A program made the position numbers and the translations under genes. The notes beneath the pieces were generated by a model. The model was not told where the DNA came from. It saw nothing but the letters and a program-made list of their open reading frames with translations, and did no database searches. 10,846 nt of DNA from Thiobacillus sp. UBA2487 (lineage in GTDB: Bacteria > Pseudomonadota > Gammaproteobacteria > Burkholderiales > Sulfuriferulaceae). Every line of letters begins with the position of its first letter. The stretch's first letter is position 1. Below, piece after piece: positions 6,671 through 10,846 of this stretch. Location: positions 327 through 11,172 of the forward strand of contig DDOT01000005.1 of NCBI GenBank assembly GCA_002341815.1, written 5' to 3'.

Positions 6671-9231
6671 TCCTTCATTTGTTCAAGTAACGCCATCGCA
6701 TCTTTTTTCTGCTGTTCATCGCCTTCTGCAATCACTTCTTGCAAAATTTCGCTGGCATTTTCAAGATCGCCCATCTCTTGATAAACCAGTGCCAACTCAA
6801 ATTTGGTTCGTACTTCTTGTTGCGCCTCACTCAACGCCTTACCGGAATCTGGTAAGGCTTGCGTTTGTACCGCATGATCTTCCGTTTCGGCCTGTTGATC
6901 AGAAGGCGCCGGCTCATCAAAATCCAGATTGATATCACTGAAGTCAAGCGCAACCGGCATATCATGCCCGCTCAAATCCGCAGATTTCTGAACCGAGGTT
7001 TGCTGATCAGTGGATTGCTGATCAGTGGGTTGCTGATCAGTGAGTTGCTGATCAGTGGGTTGCTGATGAGCGAATGTCGATTCCGTTGATGGCGGATGTT
7101 CATCTGGCGATGCTTCCGGCGCATGAATTTCAATCGCTTCGATTTCCGGTAAATGACTTGATTGATCGATCGCATCATTAGCAAAATCAGCACCTGCGAC
7201 AGCATCGGACGCTGTCGCAGCATCATTCACCTCAGGCTGCAACAATGCAGCCGTTTCCTGGTGCGCCATAACATCGGGCAACTCAAAATCCATGGCGACA
7301 TGCGGATCAGGTTGATGTGTGGTGGCAACCGGTTGTTCATCTTCCGTAATTGCCTCAAAATCCCAAGACAAATCCGCATCGGCAGGCAAGCCTGGTGAGG
7401 CGTCTGTCGACTGCACCGGCGCTGCCCCCACACTTGCCTCTACCTCGTGCGTCGGACTTTGATGAAGCGCATTCATATCAAAATCCATCATCCCGCTCAG
7501 TTTTTCCTCAACGGGCAATTCATCATCCAACATCATCGCTGTCGGCAAATTTGCAGCCGGTTCTTCAGAGACCGACATACCGGCTTCTGCGGTTAATCCG
7601 CCATATAAAGGATTGTGCGGATCGATACGCCGCCCCATCTCAGCCGCTTTTTGCCAAATATCCGATTCAGCACCTGCTGCCGAATGCAATTCGGTGGCAA
7701 TACTTTCAAATGCAGGCAAATTATTCCGGCCAGCATAAACCTCCAGCAACTTCAACTTTAGTTCATGGCGGTTTGGCTCTTTCAGCAATGCTTCGCGCAG
7801 AATTTCTTCCGCTTGCACGTCACGCCCATACGCCAAATAAACATCAGCCTCGGTAACCGGATCAATGTCGTGATGGACCACGTCGCCTACGCTGGCTAAG
7901 CCAAACTCGGTTATATTCGAGTCTACCGGAGCAACGGGACTCTTTATCACATCCTTGGGGGTGGCAGCAAGCGCAGGCTCCTCCGGAGTGTCGGATAGGG
8001 CTAAGGCGCTCCGTCGCCGGCGAAGCAAAGCGAATATAGTTAACAAGAGCGCACTGGCACCTGCCCCAAGGTACAGGGGGTTGAGCATCCCATACCATTT
8101 AGGTGTGGGAGGCACCTGCGGTGGTGTCAGCTTGAGCTGGTGGCGCTTGATTGGATGTTGCTTGGGCGGCATAACCGGCGGCTGTGGCGCCGGGGTTAAT
8201 TGCGTTGCGGCCAAGGCTGACAAAACCGAGGCTTGACCTTGCGGCGGTTGCTCAGGCGGCGGCAAATTTCCGGCATCCTGCAATACTTGTTCGTGTGTGA
8301 TAGGGTTATCCAACGGTTTTTGCTGGGTGGACTGCTCATCTTGGGCCGCGACGGGTATTTCAGGGGTAGCCTCCGGCGGCACAGAGCGGACATTGTCTGC
8401 TGCAGCCGACAACGTGGCCGGTTGATGGCGCACCCCCAGATTTTTGGAGTGGGGGCCAAGTTCCCGAGCTACCTCAACCGGTGTAATTAACCGCAACGCC
8501 AAAGAATCGGGTAAGTGCAGAGCAGCCCCTGCTTTTAAGCGGCCCATGCTACCCTCGAATGCTTGCGGGTTGGCGCGATATAAGCCAACCAGCATCTGAC
8601 CCAGCCCCACGCCTTCCGGCAAATGTTGTTCTGCGATCCCGCTCAACGTCATCCCGGGATTTACTTTAATCGTGTCCGGGCCAAGATTAGCTGTAGACCC
8701 ACTCCCCGACTCGACTTTGATATTTGCAACCTGACGTGGGGGCGAGAGCAAGCCGCGTTGCGCTAAAGCATCGAGCCGAAGATTCGCGCTCAACGTGGAC
8801 ACTGCGGATTGTGAGTGTTCTTGCGCCGCTAATCCCGGGGGATCTACTAACAGGGTATACTCCCGCATCAGCTTGCCGCCGCTCCAATCCAGCTCAACAA
8901 TTAAATCAAGTGCCGGTTCGTTAACAGGCTTATCGCTAGTCAAGTACAGCACTACGCTACCATCAGCGCGCTGCGTAAGCCTAAAATGTAAGCTTTGTAA
9001 ACTACCTAACTTCTCGACATTAGTTAATCGAACCGTATCCAGGGGCGCTAAACGTGCGTGTAAGTTTCTGAACTCATCCGGGTTTGCAAGTAACACGTCT
9101 ATCTCTGCAGCCAAGGGTTGTCCCAAAGCCGAATGTACTTCCATCTGGCCGAGTCCTGCGGATTGCGCGGGGCTCCCTGCAAAAATGAGTACTGCAGCCA
9201 ACGCTGTTACTAATTTTGTTTTTCGCATCAT
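6667..9231 (-). CDS. fimV: FimV/HubP-type polar motility and pilus-assembly protein
   Basis: FimV-family proteins are inner-membrane, pole-associated scaffolds needed for type IV pilus secretin assembly and twitching. The 854-residue protein has a Sec signal peptide (1-25, cleavage after AQSA). Then comes the FimV N-terminal domain (GLGQMEVHSALGQPLAAEI onward) and a LysM-like domain (about 186-241). A Pro/Gln-rich linker leads to one transmembrane helix (385-403) followed by RRRR. The cytoplasmic part has TPR-like helices (about 460-515), a long acidic, Gln/Asp-rich region with a TDQQ tandem repeat (725-744), and the C-terminal FimV TPR motif (KFELALVYQEMGDLENA, residues 810-826). Two ATGs (9231, 9228) are possible starts with a weak GAG upstream. 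Codon choice in about the first 440 codons differs from the rest (more TTA Leu, GGG, CCC). It follows pilH by 56 bases. Confidence 0.95.
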   Translation of the reverse strand: MMRKTKLVTALAAVLIFAGSPAQSAGLGQMEVHSALGQPLAAEIDVLLANPDEFRNLHARLAPLDTVRLTNVEKLGSLQSLHFRLTQRADGSVVLYLTSDKPVNEPALDLIVELDWSGGKLMREYTLLVDPPGLAAQEHSQSAVSTLSANLRLDALAQRGLLSPPRQVANIKVESGSGSTANLGPDTIKVNPGMTLSGIAEQHLPEGVGLGQMLVGLYRANPQAFEGSMGRLKAGAALHLPDSLALRLITPVEVARELGPHSKNLGVRHQPATLSAAADNVRSVPPEATPEIPVAAQDEQSTQQKPLDNPITHEQVLQDAGNLPPPEQPPQGQASVLSALAATQLTPAPQPPVMPPKQHPIKRHQLKLTPPQVPPTPKWYGMLNPLYLGAGASALLLTIFALLRRRRSALALSDTPEEPALAATPKDVIKSPVAPVDSNITEFGLASVGDVVHHDIDPVTEADVYLAYGRDVQAEEILREALLKEPNRHELKLKLLEVYAGRNNLPAFESIATELHSAAGAESDIWQKAAEMGRRIDPHNPLYGGLTAEAGMSVSEEPAANLPTAMMLDDELPVEEKLSGMMDFDMNALHQSPTHEVEASVGAAPVQSTDASPGLPADADLSWDFEAITEDEQPVATTHQPDPHVAMDFELPDVMAHQETAALLQPEVNDAATASDAVAGADFANDAIDQSSHLPEIEAIEIHAPEASPDEHPPSTESTFAHQQPTDQQLTDQQPTDQQSTDQQTSVQKSADLSGHDMPVALDFSDINLDFDEPAPSDQQAETEDHAVQTQALPDSGKALSEAQQEVRTKFELALVYQEMGDLENASEILQEVIAEGDEQQKKDAMALLEQMKE
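7000..7074. repeat. Five-copy 15-base tandem repeat within fimV
   Basis: On the plus strand the unit is TTGCTGATCAGTGGG, repeated five times at 7000, 7015, 7030, 7045 and 7060. The first four copies differ only in their last three bases; the fifth is diverged. Each intact unit holds the palindrome TGATCA. On the coding strand it encodes a five-residue (P/L/S)TDQQ-type repeat in the acidic cytoplasmic region of FimV. The unit is a multiple of three, so copy-number change would lengthen or shorten the protein without a frameshift. Confidence 0.92.
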
Positions 9232-9287
9232 GGTTGCTCATTAGATTCAGTTAAGGTCCCCGGGCAACGCGCGCCCCGGTACAGGGT
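9232..9287. other. Intergenic spacer between pilH and fimV
   Basis: These 56 bases are the longest gap between genes in the window. They contain a GC-rich block (9258-9279) that could pair through CCGGG/CCCGG with a 10-base loop. No T-run follows on the coding strand, so it does not look like an intrinsic terminator. No convincing -35/-10 pair is visible; transcript readthrough from pilH into fimV is possible. Confidence 0.5.
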
Positions 9288-9653
9288 TTACTTAAAGTTG
9301 CGAATTTTCTCTAGCAGCACTTGGCTATCGATAGGTTTTATGATATAGTCTTTTGCCCCTTGGCGCAATCCCCATATTTTATCAGTCTCTTGGGCTTTGG
9401 CAGTGCAAAGAAAAATTGGGATAGCCTTAAGTGTGGCATCCCGTGAAAGCGTCCGCGTGACCTGAAAGCCATTTATTCCGGGCATCACCACATCCAGCAG
9501 GATTAGATCCGGCTGAACCAAACGAGCTTTTTCTATAGCGGCTTGGCCTGCTTCAGCAAGGGCCACAAGATAGCCATGCTTAACAAGTAGCTCCTTTAAG
9601 AAAAGGCGCTCAGTAGGCGAATCATCTACAACGAGTATTTTCTTAATTGGCAT
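9288..9653 (-). CDS. pilH: PilH-like single-domain response regulator
   Basis: This is a stand-alone CheY-type receiver of 121 residues with no output domain. The acidic pocket is D10/D11, the phospho-acceptor is D54 in LLDVVMPG, and the switch residues are T84 and K106 (KP motif). The NGFQVTR (61-67) and QETDKIWGLRQGAKDY (88-103) stretches closely resemble PilH, one of two receivers of the Pil-Chp chemosensory system that controls type IV pilus extension and retraction. It starts 8 bases after the pilG stop, behind a strong AAGGAGG overlapping that stop. Histidine kinase, MCP and CheW genes of the system are not here, so its kinase must be encoded elsewhere. It could alternatively serve another chemosensory array, but pairing with a PilG-like gene and proximity to fimV argue for the pilus role. 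Confidence 0.87.
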   Translation of the reverse strand: MPIKKILVVDDSPTERLFLKELLVKHGYLVALAEAGQAAIEKARLVQPDLILLDVVMPGINGFQVTRTLSRDATLKAIPIFLCTAKAQETDKIWGLRQGAKDYIIKPIDSQVLLEKIRNFK

Positions 9654-9656
9654 AGG

Positions 9657-9663
9657 CCTCCTT
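9657..9663 (-). promoter_or_regulatory. Strong pilH ribosome binding site overlapping the pilG stop
   Basis: AAGGAGG on the minus strand, a full Shine-Dalgarno match, begins inside the pilG TAA stop and lies 3 bases before the pilH ATG. The spacing is short. The overlap suggests that ribosomes ending pilG help start pilH. Confidence 0.65.
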
Positions 9664-10069
9664 AAAGGCTAGTTGTTGTTTTTCGTTGGGCATACCGGGC
9701 AACGGTGTCAATAATACTGGTTTTTGTAAACGGCTTAGTCAGGTATTCATCTGCGCCCGCCAGTCGTCCGCGTGCTTTGTCGAACAGCCCGTCCTTGCTG
9801 GATAACAAGACAACTGGCGTTTTGCGGAAGCGCGTGTTTTTCTTAATAAGCTCACAGGTTTGATATCCATCTAATCGGGGCATCAAGATGTCTACAAAAA
9901 TAAGGTCCGGCACCCAATCAACTATTTTAGCCATAGCCGCAAAGCCATCTCCAGCAGGCATAACTTCACAACCAGCTTGGCGTAGAAAAATTTCGGCACT
10001 TCGTCGGATAGTGTTACTGTCGTCGATCACCATGATTTTCAATCCAGTTAGATTATTAATTTCTGCCAT
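9662..10069 (-). CDS. pilG: PilG-like single-domain response regulator
   Basis: A CheY-type receiver of 135 residues, without an effector domain. Acidic pocket D16/D17 (MVIDDS), phospho-acceptor D60 in FVDILMPRLDGYQTC, switch serine S90 in LLSSKDGLFDKARGR, and K112 in the TKPF motif. The LDGYQTC and SSKDGLFDKARGR blocks are characteristic of PilG, the Pil-Chp receiver that promotes pilus extension and, in Pseudomonas aeruginosa, works with FimV through FimL to raise cAMP. The ATG at 10069 has AAAGGG five bases upstream; a GTG at 10075 is in frame but lies on that site. The gene starts 18 bases after the lytic transglycosylase stop. Codon use includes more ATA, TTA and CGG than in the trp genes. 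Confidence 0.9.
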   Translation of the reverse strand: MAEINNLTGLKIMVIDDSNTIRRSAEIFLRQAGCEVMPAGDGFAAMAKIVDWVPDLIFVDILMPRLDGYQTCELIKKNTRFRKTPVVLLSSKDGLFDKARGRLAGADEYLTKPFTKTSIIDTVARYAQRKTTTSL

Positions 10070-10074
10070 ACCCA

Positions 10075-10080
10075 CCCTTT
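10075..10080 (-). promoter_or_regulatory. pilG ribosome binding site
   Basis: AAAGGG on the minus strand ends five bases before the ATG at 10069. It overlaps the in-frame GTG at 10075, so ATG is the better start. Confidence 0.6.
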
Positions 10081-10087
10081 AATTAGA

Positions 10088-10753
10088 TTAACGCTCGCTG
10101 GTGGCCGTTGCCGCCATCCAATGCCGCTTCCATGCCGATATCACCAAGGACGGATATTCCGGCTTTCCCAACGAGCCATTGTAACGCCCCAGCGCACGAG
10201 CCAAATTACCGTTTTCCTGATCCAGATACAGGCGCAAAATATTGCAGCCATATCGCAGATTGGTGCGCAAATGAAACAAGTCTTGCTCCGGGCTACCCAC
10301 CAAATTCACCCAAAACGGCATCACTTGCATATAGCCGCGCGCATCAGCGCCTGAAATGGCGTATTTGTGAAAGCCGGACTCCACCTCAATCACCCCCATG
10401 ACCAGCGACGGATCAAGCCCGGCACGCACTGCTTCATAATACACTGTTGCCAAAAAATCAGCGCGCTGGCGGTTGTCCGGAATGCGCGGTTGCAAACGCG
10501 TGGACATATCCGCCAGCCAGTGACGACTCTCCGCTGTATTCAGCACCGGGGCCTCCAATGCAGCAGTGCCTGTTACTGCACTAGCCAGTAAGGTGTGCAC
10601 GCTGTCGCTCAAGGGCTCAGGGCCCTGTAGTCCTGACCCTGCCACTGCCAAGCAAGGTGTACCTATCAGCCATGCTGTCAAAAGCAACTGAATACTGCGG
10701 CCACTGCCTAATTTAAGCTGTTTAGCCACTATTTGCAACGGCTTGGTTCGCAT
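10088..10753 (-). CDS. Secreted family 1 (Slt-type) lytic transglycosylase
   Basis: The 221-residue protein should cleave the MurNAc-GlcNAc bond of peptidoglycan with 1,6-anhydro product formation in the periplasm. A Sec signal with a long basic n-region precedes a hydrophobic core (about 21-38), with probable cleavage after AVA. The Cys at 34 is not in a lipobox. The catalytic domain starts near residue 95: catalytic E125 in IEVESGF, then GADARGYMQVMPFW (135-148), NLRYGCNILRLYL (165-177) and ALGRYNGSLG (187-196). This is a short protein with a single SLT domain and no added LysM or SPOR domain. AAGGA lies 6 bases before the ATG, fixing the start. It is first in the run of minus-strand genes and 18 bases from pilG, suggesting a role in remodelling the wall for pilus or envelope machinery; that link is inference. 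Confidence 0.9.
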   Translation of the reverse strand: MRTKPLQIVAKQLKLGSGRSIQLLLTAWLIGTPCLAVAGSGLQGPEPLSDSVHTLLASAVTGTAALEAPVLNTAESRHWLADMSTRLQPRIPDNRQRADFLATVYYEAVRAGLDPSLVMGVIEVESGFHKYAISGADARGYMQVMPFWVNLVGSPEQDLFHLRTNLRYGCNILRLYLDQENGNLARALGRYNGSLGKPEYPSLVISAWKRHWMAATATSER

Positions 10754-10846
10754 GCTCTTTCCTTGCTTAAAGCTAGTAGTGTCAATTGGATGACGCCCGT
10801 CACGTGCGTGAATAATAATTTCGCATTAACGCAGGGTCATATCGTC
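10754..10846 (-). promoter_or_regulatory. Leader region upstream of the lytic transglycosylase gene
   Basis: These 93 bases carry no gene that I can see. Reading toward the gene there is an A/T-rich patch (TTATTATTC, about 10,809-10,817). Next comes a 12-base inverted repeat TGACG-N2-CGTCA (10,791-10,802), a TTGACA hexamer (10,780-10,785) and the ribosome binding site AAGGA (10,760-10,764). The TTGACA has no good -10 partner at 16-18 bases, where the ribosome binding site falls, so it is probably not the working -35. A promoter for the downstream genes plausibly lies here or further right; it is not proven. Confidence 0.35.

Noticed and set aside
9258..9279. GC-rich hairpin after pilH as an intrinsic terminator
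   Set aside because: The stem is only about five base pairs (CCGGG/CCCGG) with a 10-base loop, and no U-tract follows on the minus strand.
10757..10785. TTGACA as a sigma-70 -35 box for the lytic transglycosylase gene
   Set aside because: The -10 position at normal spacing coincides with the ribosome binding site and does not resemble TATAAT.

Overview
The window reads as a stretch of betaproteobacterial chromosome. The order fimV - truA - trpF - trpB - trpA - accD - folC - dedD-like matches the arrangement I know from Betaproteobacteria (Neisseriales, Nitrosomonadales and relatives), and the protein motifs agree. I cannot name a genus. All twelve genes lie on the minus strand, so transcription runs from the right end (about 10,750) to the left end (1). 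I see no RNA gene, insertion sequence, CRISPR array, phage gene or convincing intrinsic terminator. Plus-strand open frames are antisense shadows.

Right part (10,846 to 6,667), cell envelope and type IV pili: a 93-base leader, a secreted family 1 lytic transglycosylase, a PilG-like and a PilH-like response regulator, and FimV (N-terminal domain, LysM, one membrane helix, acidic cytoplasmic region, C-terminal TPR). These form a plausible unit. FimV and PilG both act in pilus assembly and twitching control, and the lytic enzyme and the LysM domain both contact peptidoglycan.

Middle (6,670 to 5,224): a small multi-pass membrane protein resembling the CbiQ/EcfT transmembrane subunit of energy-coupling-factor transporters, without partner genes in view, then the tRNA pseudouridine synthase TruA.

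Left part (5,231 to 1), biosynthesis: trpF, trpB and trpA (last steps of tryptophan synthesis), accD (carboxyltransferase beta subunit of acetyl-CoA carboxylase), folC (folate polyglutamylation) and the N-terminal part of a DedD-like SPOR-family protein cut by the window edge. From fimV leftwards, genes overlap by 1 to 23 bases or are separated by at most about 14 bases (the trpB-trpA gap depends on the start chosen), so translational coupling and a long shared transcript are likely.

Most of the window is conserved housekeeping sequence. I do not see a new biological system. The points worth a second look are the physical linkage of pilG/pilH and a lytic transglycosylase to fimV, an apparent codon-usage break inside fimV, the 15-base tandem repeat in fimV, and the solitary CbiQ-like protein.
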